Assembly (NCBI GenBank): GCA_032160165.1
Contig: JAVHWA010000124.1
Location: 1 to 64,000 of the forward strand
Length of the DNA: 64,000 nucleotides
Direction: 5' to 3'
Source of the DNA: QHXM01 sp032160165
GTDB lineage: Bacteria; Acidobacteriota; Blastocatellia; Pyrinomonadales; Pyrinomonadaceae
Under the pieces are notes generated by a model, which searched no databases, was not told the origin of the DNA, and worked only from the letters and a program-made list of their open reading frames with translations. Shown piece by piece: positions 16,989 through 24,946 of this stretch. The translations under genes were made by a program, and so were the position numbers. How positions within the stretch are numbered: position 1 is the stretch's first letter; each line of letters begins with the position of its first letter.

Positions 16989-18107
16989 TTGTCTGCAGCT
17001 CCGGCTCTCAAAAGAACAACGCTTAACAGCGCGCACCGACGGATGGGCGGCCGCATGGTCGATTTTGGCGGTTGGGAAATGCCCGTCCAATACACCGCAG
17101 GCACTGTCGAGGAGCACATGCGAACCAGGACGCATGCCGGACTCTTCGATGTGTCGCACATGGGCGAGATCGGCGTTCGCGGGCCCGACTCGATCGCCCT
17201 GGTCAATCGTCTTTGTTCCAACGACGTCTCAAAACTAGTGGATGGACAGGCGCAGTACTCCGCGTTGACGACACCCGAAGGAACCGTGGTAGACGATCTA
17301 CTGGTTTATCGTTTCGACCAGCAACATCTCCTGCTGGTAGTAAACGCAGGCACTACCGAGAAGGATTGGGATTGGATCACGTCTCACCGCACGGACGAGA
17401 ACGTTGAATTGTCGAACGTGAGCGCGGAATATTGCCAGATCGCGTTACAGGGTCCCGATGCGCTTGGGATACTGCAGACGATGACAGAAACGCCGCTCAG
17501 CGAGATCAAGTACTATCATTTTCGCGAAGGCAAGGTTGACGACGTCGCGTCGATCATTTCTCGTACCGGCTATACCGGCGAGGATGGCTTCGAGGTTTAC
17601 GCCGCGGCGGAGCGCGCGGAGCAATTGTGGGACAAGATGCTGACCACGGGTCGCTACGGCGAATCCGATGGTGTTTTGCCCGCCGGGCTGGCCGCTAGAA
17701 ATACACTGCGGCTCGAGTCGGCGATGGCCCTTTACGGGCACGAGATCAACGAAAGTACCACGCTGCTAGAGGCCAACCTCGGCTGGATCTGCAAACTCAA
17801 CAAAGGTGATTTCATCGGGCGAGATCGTCTGGCCACGCAGAAGGAAGAAGGCATTCAAAGGCGACTGGTCGGCTTTGAGATGACCGAGCGCGGTATCGCG
17901 CGCGACGACCAGGAAGTTCTGGTCGACGGCAAGCGCGTGGGAAGAGTCACGTCCGGAAGTCCCGCCCCGTTCCTGCGAAAGAACATAGGTATGGCTTACG
18001 TTCCCGTCGAGTTCGCAAACCAGGGCCAGGAGCTTCGTATAGACGTTCGAGGACGTGAAGTCGGCGCACAGGTGGTTAAGACGCCATTCTATAAGAGGGA
18101 TAGGTAA
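16989..18107 (+). CDS. gcvT: Aminomethyltransferase, glycine cleavage T-protein
   Basis: T-protein of the glycine cleavage system. It takes the aminomethyl group from the lipoyl arm of GcvH, releases ammonia and makes 5,10-methylene-tetrahydrofolate. Family motifs are strong: MVDFGGWEMPVQY near the N-terminus, HAGLFDVSHMGEI, and the PAGLAARNTLRLE segment. An upstream ATG at 16914 would add 25 residues foreign to the family. I prefer the TTG at 16989, which yields SAAPALKRTTL as the family expects and has an AGAGAGG site about 12 bases before it. It leads the gcvT-gcvH-gcvPA-gcvPB operon. Confidence 0.93.
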   Translation: MSAAPALKRTTLNSAHRRMGGRMVDFGGWEMPVQYTAGTVEEHMRTRTHAGLFDVSHMGEIGVRGPDSIALVNRLCSNDVSKLVDGQAQYSALTTPEGTVVDDLLVYRFDQQHLLLVVNAGTTEKDWDWITSHRTDENVELSNVSAEYCQIALQGPDALGILQTMTETPLSEIKYYHFREGKVDDVASIISRTGYTGEDGFEVYAAAERAEQLWDKMLTTGRYGESDGVLPAGLAARNTLRLESAMALYGHEINESTTLLEANLGWICKLNKGDFIGRDRLATQKEEGIQRRLVGFEMTERGIARDDQEVLVDGKRVGRVTSGSPAPFLRKNIGMAYVPVEFANQGQELRIDVRGREVGAQVVKTPFYKRDR

Positions 18108-18109
18108 TG

Positions 18110-18167
18110 GGTGATACGTGACGAGAGCAAGCTGATGTCCCATCACCAATCACCTATCACTTATCAT
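18110..18167. repeat. Heptamer repeat, ATCACCN family, between gcvT and gcvH
   Basis: A short left arm (GGGTGATACGTGAC) follows the gcvT stop. The right arm reads CCATCAC, CAATCAC, CTATCAC, TTATCAT (18140-18167) and ends just before the gcvH ribosome-binding site. The unit is the same as the one flanking the gene at 51853. Confidence 0.75.
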
Positions 18168-18186
18168 CCAACAAGAGGAGAAGCTG

Positions 18187-18582
18187 ATGGCGAACGTTCC
18201 AGAGGACTTACATTACAGCAAGGACCACGAATGGATCCGCGTCGAAGGCGATGTCGGAACGATTGGCATCACCGACCACGCGCAGATATCGTTGGGTGAC
18301 GTCGTGTACGTCGAACTGCCGAAGCCGGGCGATACGTTTGAAGCGCACGAGACCTTTGGATCGGTAGAGTCGGTCAAAGCTGTCTCTGAGATCTTTACCC
18401 CTGTCAGCGGTCAGATTGTCGAAGTCAATGAAAGCCTGCAGGACGAACCGGAGAAGGTCAACTCCAGTCCATATGACGACGGTTGGATGATGAAGATCAA
18501 GATGAGCAAACCCGGTGAGGTCGACAGCCTGTTGAACGCTGCCGAATACGAGGATTTCACCAAGTCCCAGGAGTCAGAATAA
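18187..18582 (+). CDS. gcvH: Glycine cleavage system H-protein
   Basis: A 131-residue lipoyl carrier of the glycine cleavage system. The lipoylated lysine is K64 in GSVESVKAVSE, and the other family motifs (HEWIRVEGD, GITDHAQISLGD, NSSPYDDGWM) are complete. An AGAGGAG site precedes the ATG. It shuttles the aminomethyl group between the P- and T-proteins. Only three bases separate it from gcvPA. Confidence 0.96.
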   Translation: MANVPEDLHYSKDHEWIRVEGDVGTIGITDHAQISLGDVVYVELPKPGDTFEAHETFGSVESVKAVSEIFTPVSGQIVEVNESLQDEPEKVNSSPYDDGWMMKIKMSKPGEVDSLLNAAEYEDFTKSQESE

Positions 18583-18585
18583 AAC

Positions 18586-19935
18586 TTGCGCTATATTCCG
18601 AACTCGCCGGAAGAACGCGCCGAGATGCTCAAAGACCTCGGCCTCAGCTCGGCGGAACAACTCTTCGATTCAATTCCATCTGAACTCAGGCTTCGAGAAC
18701 CACTGAAAACGTCCGCCGCGATTTCAGAGATGGAGCTCCTCGCTGGATTCAACGCGCTGGCGTCTCGCAATTCAGCAGCATACCGCCCAAGCTTTCTTGG
18801 CGCCGGGGCCTACTCGCACTACTCGCCAACGATCGTCGACCACCTGATCTCGCGATCCGAATTCTTCACTGCCTACACACCATACCAACCAGAGATTTCT
18901 CAGGGAACTCTGCAGACGATCTTCGAGTTTCAAACCCTGGTCTGCCAGTTGACGGGCATGGACGTCGCCAACGCTTCGATGTATGACGGCTCGACCGCAC
19001 TGGCCGAAGCGGTGCTGATGGCCGAGCGCGTCACGCGTCGCAAGAAGGTCATCACCTCAGCCGCGGTGCATCCTGAGTATCTCGAAGTCGCTGACACCTA
19101 TGTTCAGCACTACGGTATAGAACTTCAAAAACTGGACTGCGACGCGACCACCGGATTGATATCGGACCAGGGACTCACCGCCCTCGACGACCAAACTGCC
19201 GCGCTGGTAGTTCAGTCGCCCAACTTTTTTGGCTGTATAGAAGATGTGAAAGCGCTGGCCGATCGCGCACACGCGGTTGGGGCGCTGCTGATCGTCGCGG
19301 TTACCGAAGCGATCTCGTTCGGGTTGCTGCGCTCGCCAGGCGAGTGCGGCGCGGACATTGTTGCCGCGGAGGGTCAATCGTTCGGCGTTCCCGTCTCATA
19401 CGGAGGTCCGTTCGTCGGATTGTTTGCGACCAAAGACAAGTATGCGCGGCAGTTGCCGGGCCGTTTGGTAGGCGAAGCATACGACAAGCAGGGTCGGCGC
19501 GGATTCGTTCTGACCCTTGCGACTCGCGAGCAGCACATACGGCGCGAGAAGGCTACATCGAACATCTGCACCAACGAAGGATTGATCGCACTGGCAGCGA
19601 CAATCTATATGGAGACCATGGGACGGCAGGGACTTCAGGAGGTGGCGGTGCAGTGCGCGCAGAAAGCCGCTTACGCGGCGAAAGGGATCGCTGCGCTCGA
19701 AGGCTTTTCGCTTCCCTTCTCCGCGCCGCGCTTTAACGAGTTCGTTGTTCGCGCCCCGGTGGATGCCAAAGGCCTCTTGTCGCGGCTGGCGTCTAAGAAA
19801 GGAATCACCGGCGGGCTCGCGCTCGCAAGGTACTTTAGAGATCGTCCTAATGATTTTCTGGTGTGTGTAACCGAGACTAATTCGCGTAGCGAGATAGACG
19901 CGCTCATTTCCGGACTGGCGAGTGTCGCTATTTAG
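18586..19935 (+). CDS. gcvPA: Glycine dehydrogenase (decarboxylating) subunit 1
   Basis: The N-terminal half of the split P-protein, 449 residues, starting with TTG three bases after gcvH. RYIPNSPEERAEMLKDLGL at the start and GAGAYSHYSPTIVDHLISR further on are typical of the subunit. With GcvPB it forms the PLP enzyme that decarboxylates glycine and loads the aminomethyl group on GcvH. The split form is standard in many bacteria. Confidence 0.94.
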   Translation: MRYIPNSPEERAEMLKDLGLSSAEQLFDSIPSELRLREPLKTSAAISEMELLAGFNALASRNSAAYRPSFLGAGAYSHYSPTIVDHLISRSEFFTAYTPYQPEISQGTLQTIFEFQTLVCQLTGMDVANASMYDGSTALAEAVLMAERVTRRKKVITSAAVHPEYLEVADTYVQHYGIELQKLDCDATTGLISDQGLTALDDQTAALVVQSPNFFGCIEDVKALADRAHAVGALLIVAVTEAISFGLLRSPGECGADIVAAEGQSFGVPVSYGGPFVGLFATKDKYARQLPGRLVGEAYDKQGRRGFVLTLATREQHIRREKATSNICTNEGLIALAATIYMETMGRQGLQEVAVQCAQKAAYAAKGIAALEGFSLPFSAPRFNEFVVRAPVDAKGLLSRLASKKGITGGLALARYFRDRPNDFLVCVTETNSRSEIDALISGLASVAI

Positions 19936-19946
19936 CATTGGATTTC

Positions 19947-20055
19947 AACGCAGAGGGCGCGGCGGACGCAGAGAGAGCAAGAAGTGAAAACAGCAAAACC
20001 TCTAACCGTTCTTTCAATTGTCTTCCTCTGCGGCCCTTGCGTACTCTGCGTTAAA
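19947..20055. repeat. Inverted repeat of CGCAGAG type
   Basis: The left arm AACGCAGAGGGCGCGG with a following GACGCAGAG (19947-19973) faces CCTCTGCGGCCCTTGCG and ACTCTGCGTT (20025-20052) across about 50 bases. It fills the gap between gcvPA and gcvPB and could form a long imperfect hairpin in the operon transcript. Confidence 0.7.
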
Positions 20056-20093
20056 TAAATGACGCGACCTCTGGGTTTAAGAAACAACGGCAA

Positions 20094-21623
20094 ATGAACT
20101 CAACCAAGATTACAAAAGCATCTCCACACATCACGCAAAACGAAGCCTTGATCTTCGAGAGGTCTCATACAGGCCGGAAGGGCTATCGCCTGCCCGCGCT
20201 TGACGTGGACGAGACGCCTCTCGATGACATCATTCCCGCATCACTTCGTCGCGACGACGACCTCGAAGGCGTGCCCGAAGTAAGCGAGGTCGACGTAGTG
20301 CGTCACTTCACGCGTATCTCTACATGGAACTACTCCATTGATCTGGGGATGTACCCGCTCGGCTCGTGCACCATGAAGTACAACTCGCGCCTCAACGAGA
20401 AAGTCGCGCGCATCGACGGCTTCGCCAATCTTCATCCGCTCGCGCCCGAGGAAGATGCTCAAGGAGCGCTTCAGTTGATTTGGGAGTTACAGGAGAGCCT
20501 CTCGGAGATTACGGGCCTGGCAGGCATCTCGCTCCAGCCGGCAGCGGGTGCACATGGCGAGATGACCGGCGTCATGATCATTCGCGCTTACATCGACGCG
20601 CGTGATGGCGCGGGTGCTTCGGCTGCGCGCCGTACGATGCTGATTCCCGATTCAGCTCACGGCACAAATCCGGCGTCCGCCAATCTCTCCGGCTTTAAGG
20701 TCAAGACGATTCGCTCGACGGCTGAAGGTCTTACCGACCTCGGTCATCTGCGTGAGCTCTGTTCTCATGGCGATGTTGCGGGGTTGATGTTGACGAACCC
20801 GAACACGCTGGGGCTCTTTGAAAAGAACATCACCGAGATCTGTCGTATCGTCCATGACGCAGGCGGTTTGGTTTACATGGACGGCGCAAACATGAATGCC
20901 CTGGTTGGCGTCGCGCGTCCCGGCGACATGGGCGTTGATGTTATCCACTTGAATCTTCACAAGACCTTTTCGACGCCGCATGGAGGTGGCGGGCCCGGCT
21001 GCGGGCCTTGTTGCTGCACGAAAGAGCTGGAACCGTTTCTCCCCGTCCCACGAGTAGTCAAAGAAGGAGACAGGTACCGGCTGGACTCCGACCGCCTTAA
21101 GTCGATTGGCAGAGTTAAAGCCTTTCATGGAAACTTTGGAATGATGGTTCGCGCCTTGGCCTACATTCAGACTCACGGTAACGACGGGCTGCGCGAAGCC
21201 ACAGAGGCCGCGGTCTTGAATGCGCGCTATGTGGCGAATGGTCTTGTCTCGGATTACGACAAACCGTTCGACTCGCCGCCGATGCACGAAGTGGTCTTCA
21301 CCGACAAGCGACAATCACGCAAAGGCGTTCACACCCTGGACATCGCAAAGCGCCTGATCGATTACGGCTTTCATCCGATGACCATCTACTTTCCGCTTAT
21401 CGTGCATGGAGCTATGTTGATCGAGCCCACCGAATCGGTCGGCCGCGCCGAGCTGGATCAATTCATCGAAGCTATGCGCGCGATCGCACGCGAAGCGTTG
21501 GAAGACCCTCAAACCGTACTCGACGCACCTCATACCACACGCATCGGCCGCCTGGACGAAGCCGCCGCCGCACGCAAGCCCGTCCTCCGCTGGAAGCCGA
21601 CGGAAGCAGCGAACGCTGCTTAG
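20094..21623 (+). CDS. gcvPB: Glycine dehydrogenase (decarboxylating) subunit 2
   Basis: The C-terminal half of the split P-protein, 509 residues. The PLP lysine is K290 in HLNLHKTFSTPHGGGGPG. SARRTMLIPDSAHGTNPASA and GAMLIEPTESVGRAELDQFI are family signatures. The last 40 residues (from about 470) are less conserved and Ala-rich. It closes the gcv operon, with a repeat-filled gap of about 160 bases before it. Confidence 0.95.
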   Translation: MNSTKITKASPHITQNEALIFERSHTGRKGYRLPALDVDETPLDDIIPASLRRDDDLEGVPEVSEVDVVRHFTRISTWNYSIDLGMYPLGSCTMKYNSRLNEKVARIDGFANLHPLAPEEDAQGALQLIWELQESLSEITGLAGISLQPAAGAHGEMTGVMIIRAYIDARDGAGASAARRTMLIPDSAHGTNPASANLSGFKVKTIRSTAEGLTDLGHLRELCSHGDVAGLMLTNPNTLGLFEKNITEICRIVHDAGGLVYMDGANMNALVGVARPGDMGVDVIHLNLHKTFSTPHGGGGPGCGPCCCTKELEPFLPVPRVVKEGDRYRLDSDRLKSIGRVKAFHGNFGMMVRALAYIQTHGNDGLREATEAAVLNARYVANGLVSDYDKPFDSPPMHEVVFTDKRQSRKGVHTLDIAKRLIDYGFHPMTIYFPLIVHGAMLIEPTESVGRAELDQFIEAMRAIAREALEDPQTVLDAPHTTRIGRLDEAAAARKPVLRWKPTEAANAA

Positions 21624-21647
21624 CGCACCGAAAAACATGGAGCGTAC

Positions 21648-22391
21648 ATGAGCGAGAACCAAGCAGACGTTACCCGGCCAATTGAAAGGCTGGAACTCAT
21701 CGCCGCGATCCTTCTCGGCTTGGCAGCAATCGCAACTGCGTTCGCCAGCTATCAATCGTCACTCTACGATGGCCGAAGCGTTGAGAATTACAGCAGGTCA
21801 AATAAGACGGCTACAGAAGCGGCGGCCGAGCGGAGCCGCGCAATCGTGGCGATGGCGCGAGACAATTCCGTCGATGCGGAAGCGATGCGCTTGATACTCG
21901 AAGGCGATGGCGCCCCAAGTCCCGCCGCAGAAGAACGCAACTATGCCATCGCGACTTATCTCTACACGCGGCAGATGAGCGAATCGGGATACAAGGCTTT
22001 GGGCTTGCCACCGGAAGCGCGCAAGATTGCCGAGGCCCCTTCGGTGTCGACAGATGTTGAGCAGAAAGCGACAGCTCTGCAGGAACAGATCCTGGAGAAA
22101 GCGATGGAGAAAGACCTCGCGGGCGACGAGAACTATCGTAAAGAGATGTTAGCGCAGAGCCACGCGCTCTTCGACGAGTCAGAGAAGTATTTCAAACTAG
22201 GGCAGGACGCAAACGAAACAGGCGACAAGTTTCAACTCATCGCGGTCATCTTCGCGATCGGCTTATTTTTTGGCGGCATTGTCCAGGTCTTCCGCAATGA
22301 TCGCGTCCGCCGGGCGATTATTTCCGTGAGTGGGGTGTTTCTTATCGTAGGGACGATCTATATGTTGACGCTGCCGTTGATTTTCTCTTGA
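21648..22391 (+). CDS. DUF4337-like membrane protein
   Basis: A 247-residue protein with an N-terminal membrane helix (about 17-34), a long helical soluble middle (35-190) and two C-terminal membrane helices (about 198-218 and 222-244). The arrangement fits the DUF4337 family of unknown function. It starts 24 bases after gcvPB, with GGAG before the ATG, so it may ride on the gcv transcript without belonging to the pathway. Confidence 0.75.
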   Translation: MSENQADVTRPIERLELIAAILLGLAAIATAFASYQSSLYDGRSVENYSRSNKTATEAAAERSRAIVAMARDNSVDAEAMRLILEGDGAPSPAAEERNYAIATYLYTRQMSESGYKALGLPPEARKIAEAPSVSTDVEQKATALQEQILEKAMEKDLAGDENYRKEMLAQSHALFDESEKYFKLGQDANETGDKFQLIAVIFAIGLFFGGIVQVFRNDRVRRAIISVSGVFLIVGTIYMLTLPLIFS

Positions 22392-22468
22392 ACCAGCGAT
22401 AACTCTGGATTGGGGTCGACGCGATCACCTGGTAACTGCGGCTCAGGCACGCAACCACGCGTTAACGC

Positions 22469-22933
22469 TCAATATCCCCTGGCTTGAAAACTCCATTGAC
22501 CTCGAACTTTTCTAAAGGTAACCCAGTTAGTAAGCGACATATCATCTGGCAGTCCGTTGCGCCATGGATGCCACTGCGAATTTGAATAGATACGATACGC
22601 GGATGCTGTAAATGATGACGTTCCTCTCGCTTCTCCCTCATTAAGCGTGTCCGGTTTAGTCAAAGAATCGTATCTAACTTGGATACGAAACCCTCCAAGT
22701 TCAACAAAGACGGCTGGGGCCTTCCGAACAAAACTGGCGCCACCACATGAAGCCACGTAAGGGCTCCAAAATCTAGCCCCTTGTTGCTCACCGGTAGATT
22801 GCCTGGAATTGACTGTGGGCGATCGCCTACTGCCTCGCCGCTGAGCAAATAGCGCGGATGTCGATGTGAAGATAATTATTAACGCAAGGGGCACTAAAGA
22901 CGTTGTGGCTTCACCGTTTCTCGAGAGCGACAA
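22469..22933 (-). CDS. Small exported protein of unknown function
   Basis: A 154-residue protein with a good signal sequence (hydrophobic residues 13-28, cleavage after ALFAQ). The mature part begins with a basic Ser/Arg-rich stretch and ends in Trp-rich beta-like segments. I do not recognise the family. It follows the restriction-modification genes by 32 bases in the same direction. It may be an ordinary gene bordering the island. Confidence 0.55.
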   Translation of the reverse strand: MSLSRNGEATTSLVPLALIIIFTSTSALFAQRRGSRRSPTVNSRQSTGEQQGARFWSPYVASCGGASFVRKAPAVFVELGGFRIQVRYDSLTKPDTLNEGEARGTSSFTASAYRIYSNSQWHPWRNGLPDDMSLTNWVTFRKVRGQWSFQARGY

Positions 22934-22965
22934 CGAGTGGACGTTGAGGTAAACGTCTAATTGTT

Positions 22966-24315
22966 TTACTGGTCACTCCCTTCCAAATCGCCGTTGGAAG
23001 TCAGAGCGGTGACAAAGAGCGATCGCATGAGCTCGACCGTTTCAAGGCTCACAGTGATCACTTGTCCGATCAGGCGGACGATATATTGGGGGTCATCTTG
23101 ACGGTTGGGGTCGTTGGTGATGCCGCTGCGTTTGTCGGTGCTGACTTGATATTGATCGATGATCCAGTCAAGCGCGGAGCGATTGCCCAGTCGGTACTCA
23201 AACACTTCGGGTGGAATTCCACTCAGAGTTAGAAAGTCGTTGTAGATGAGCGAGCCTTTGTCTTTGCTCAGCTTCATCCGCTCAACCCGCCAATCAAGCG
23301 GCTCGCCCGGCTTCTCGATTCTTTCGAGCGGATATTCGGGCTGCTGTTCGTAATTGACGTGGATTTCGGCGAGACGCTTGCCGATGTCCGCGAACGCGCG
23401 AAAGTCCGGCGCGAAGGGAACGCGCGGCAATTCACGTTTCAGGTTCGCTGCGTAGCGCTCGCTATAGAGCGGGTGGTGCAGCATGGCGTAGACATAATGA
23501 AAGATGTCCCACTTCGTGATCGAGTTGTCGTTGTAGTTACCGCGAAATTGTTCCAGCCCCCAGTCGGTTATGTTCTCGCGCCGGTTCGTGCCGTCTTCGT
23601 TGTAGGTGTAGAAGGGGAAGCATTGTGATCCGCCCTGCGGAAGTAAGTCGGGAATTACGTTCGCCATGAGTGAAAAGCCAGGAACTTCTCCACCAACCTT
23701 GAGCCAAATGAGCCTGTTCTCTAACTCATTATCTGATAACGGCAGGATCGAGGGCATGATGTAAACTTCTTCATTCAGCAACCTATCGAAAAACAGATGT
23801 GATTTTGAAAACGGACGGTACAATGCATTCCTAATCTTGTCGCTTGAGAATTGAGCAATTCTGCCTCTTTGTAAATCTACCTTAAGATCCCGGCTCCACG
23901 TTATTTTGGTCGTGTCGTAGGCTACAAACTCATCGATGTTAGCGGGCTTCTTTTTAGACCGAGACCATCTGGAGACTTGGTCGTTGTAAGCGTCAATCAT
24001 TCGCTTGATATTCTTTTCCAGATCAGTTGCATTGAAGTTGTAAGCCCAGGTGTCACGGTTCGTTTTGACTCCGCCTCCAAACGTTAAGAAGATAGTCTCA
24101 CTCTTAACACTGCCCTTTGTTTCCTTGCTCCCGATCGGGATGAACGATTGAAACTCGTCCTCCATTCCTTCGGTCAGCCAATTGTGTTTCGCGTCCGGTT
24201 GAATCTCCTGCCACTCAATATTTCCGCGATGCTGTTTCTCGTCGAGGAAGGCATATTTCTGTTCTTTGCGCCAGAACTCATCAACGCGGGCGTAGTAAAT
24301 GCGGGCTCGTGTCAT
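22966..24315 (-). CDS. C-terminal half of split type ISP-like R-M enzyme
   Basis: 449 residues carrying the C-terminal part of a type ISP-like restriction-modification protein. It opens at the family's RIYYARVDEFWRKEQKY segment and continues through CFPFYTYNEDGTNRRENITD, KWDIFHYVYAMLHHP and DWIIDQYQVSTDKRSG to the normal end. This region supplies target recognition and part of the methyltransferase. The missing N-terminal half is the gene at 24947-26692, and the break falls in a variable linker with no conserved residue lost. The ATG at 24315 directly follows the end of the inserted hic segment and has no ribosome-binding site, so translation may depend on reinitiation after hicA. Confidence 0.85.
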   Translation of the reverse strand: MTRARIYYARVDEFWRKEQKYAFLDEKQHRGNIEWQEIQPDAKHNWLTEGMEDEFQSFIPIGSKETKGSVKSETIFLTFGGGVKTNRDTWAYNFNATDLEKNIKRMIDAYNDQVSRWSRSKKKPANIDEFVAYDTTKITWSRDLKVDLQRGRIAQFSSDKIRNALYRPFSKSHLFFDRLLNEEVYIMPSILPLSDNELENRLIWLKVGGEVPGFSLMANVIPDLLPQGGSQCFPFYTYNEDGTNRRENITDWGLEQFRGNYNDNSITKWDIFHYVYAMLHHPLYSERYAANLKRELPRVPFAPDFRAFADIGKRLAEIHVNYEQQPEYPLERIEKPGEPLDWRVERMKLSKDKGSLIYNDFLTLSGIPPEVFEYRLGNRSALDWIIDQYQVSTDKRSGITNDPNRQDDPQYIVRLIGQVITVSLETVELMRSLFVTALTSNGDLEGSDQ

Positions 24316-24324
24316 CGCGTAGGA

Positions 24325-24540
24325 TCAGACTTGCTTGAGAAACTCTTCAGCTTCTATGTCGGCATCGCGGAGCGCGCCTCTCAGCGTGTAACGGTCAACC
24401 TCATCATGGTAAGGGAAAACGATCACTCGGCCATCGGCGTGCTTCATCTTCACGTGGCTGCCTTTGCGGTGTACTTCGACAAACCCGAGCCGCGCAAGGG
24501 CCGCGAGCACTTGCTTGCCTGAGAGCAGCGGAAGCTTCAT
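24325..24540 (-). CDS. hicA: HicA mRNA interferase toxin
   Basis: A 71-residue HicA toxin with the double-stranded RNA-binding-like fold. The catalytic His lies in RKGSHVKM (about residues 26-33), preceded by the typical GKQVLAALARLGF opening. HicA cleaves mRNA and is neutralised by HicB. The gene overlaps the preceding hicB by four bases. The order is antitoxin first, then toxin. The toxin stop lies within the terminal inverted repeat of the insertion. Confidence 0.9.
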   Translation of the reverse strand: MKLPLLSGKQVLAALARLGFVEVHRKGSHVKMKHADGRVIVFPYHDEVDRYTLRGALRDADIEAEEFLKQV

Positions 24541-24731
24541 ACGCTCAGTTCTACTACTTCCCGGTCCCGAATCTCGTCCGGCTCAGGCTCCAGGTAAAGA
24601 TCAATTGCTTCCCGAATGTTTTCCAAAGCCTCTTCGCGAGTTTTGCCTTGTGACCAACAACTCTTAAGCGCGGGTACATGGGCCACAATGTAACCGTCTT
24701 CGCCGGACTCAATCACAATCTTAATGTTCAT
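24537..24731 (-). CDS. hicB: HicB-type antitoxin (toxin-proximal)
   Basis: A 64-residue partial-RNase-H-fold HicB protein (MNIKIVIESGEDGYIVAHVP, then SQGKTREEALENIREAI). It lacks the C-terminal DNA-binding domain found in longer HicB proteins. It overlaps hicA by four bases and is the probable direct inhibitor of the toxin. It shares its fold and motifs with the neighbouring second copy. Confidence 0.88.
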   Translation of the reverse strand: MNIKIVIESGEDGYIVAHVPALKSCWSQGKTREEALENIREAIDLYLEPEPDEIRDREVVELSV

Positions 24732-24925
24732 TAGACAACCTCCGCTTCTTTCAGGATTGGTTCACCGCGATCGCGCAGAACCTCCTCATGCAGAGAGATT
24801 GCTTCGCGGACGTTTGCCAACGCTTCGTCGCGAGTCTTGCCCTGGCTGATGCAGCCGGGAAGACTGGGCACCTGGGCAACAACGAAGCCATCCTCACCGG
24901 GGTATAACAAGACTCCTCTGGTCAT
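24731..24925 (-). CDS. Second HicB-type antitoxin in tandem
   Basis: Another 64-residue HicB-like protein (YPGEDGFVVAQVPSLPGC, SQGKTRDEALANVREAI), joined to the next hicB by a one-base overlap of stop and start. It has the strongest ribosome-binding site in the module (AGGAGGTGA, about 5 bases before ATG). Two antitoxins per toxin suggests duplication with divergence, or a relic of a second pair that has lost its toxin. Confidence 0.85.
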   Translation of the reverse strand: MTRGVLLYPGEDGFVVAQVPSLPGCISQGKTRDEALANVREAISLHEEVLRDRGEPILKEAEVV

Positions 24926-24946
24926 AGCTTCACCTCCTGACCGATT

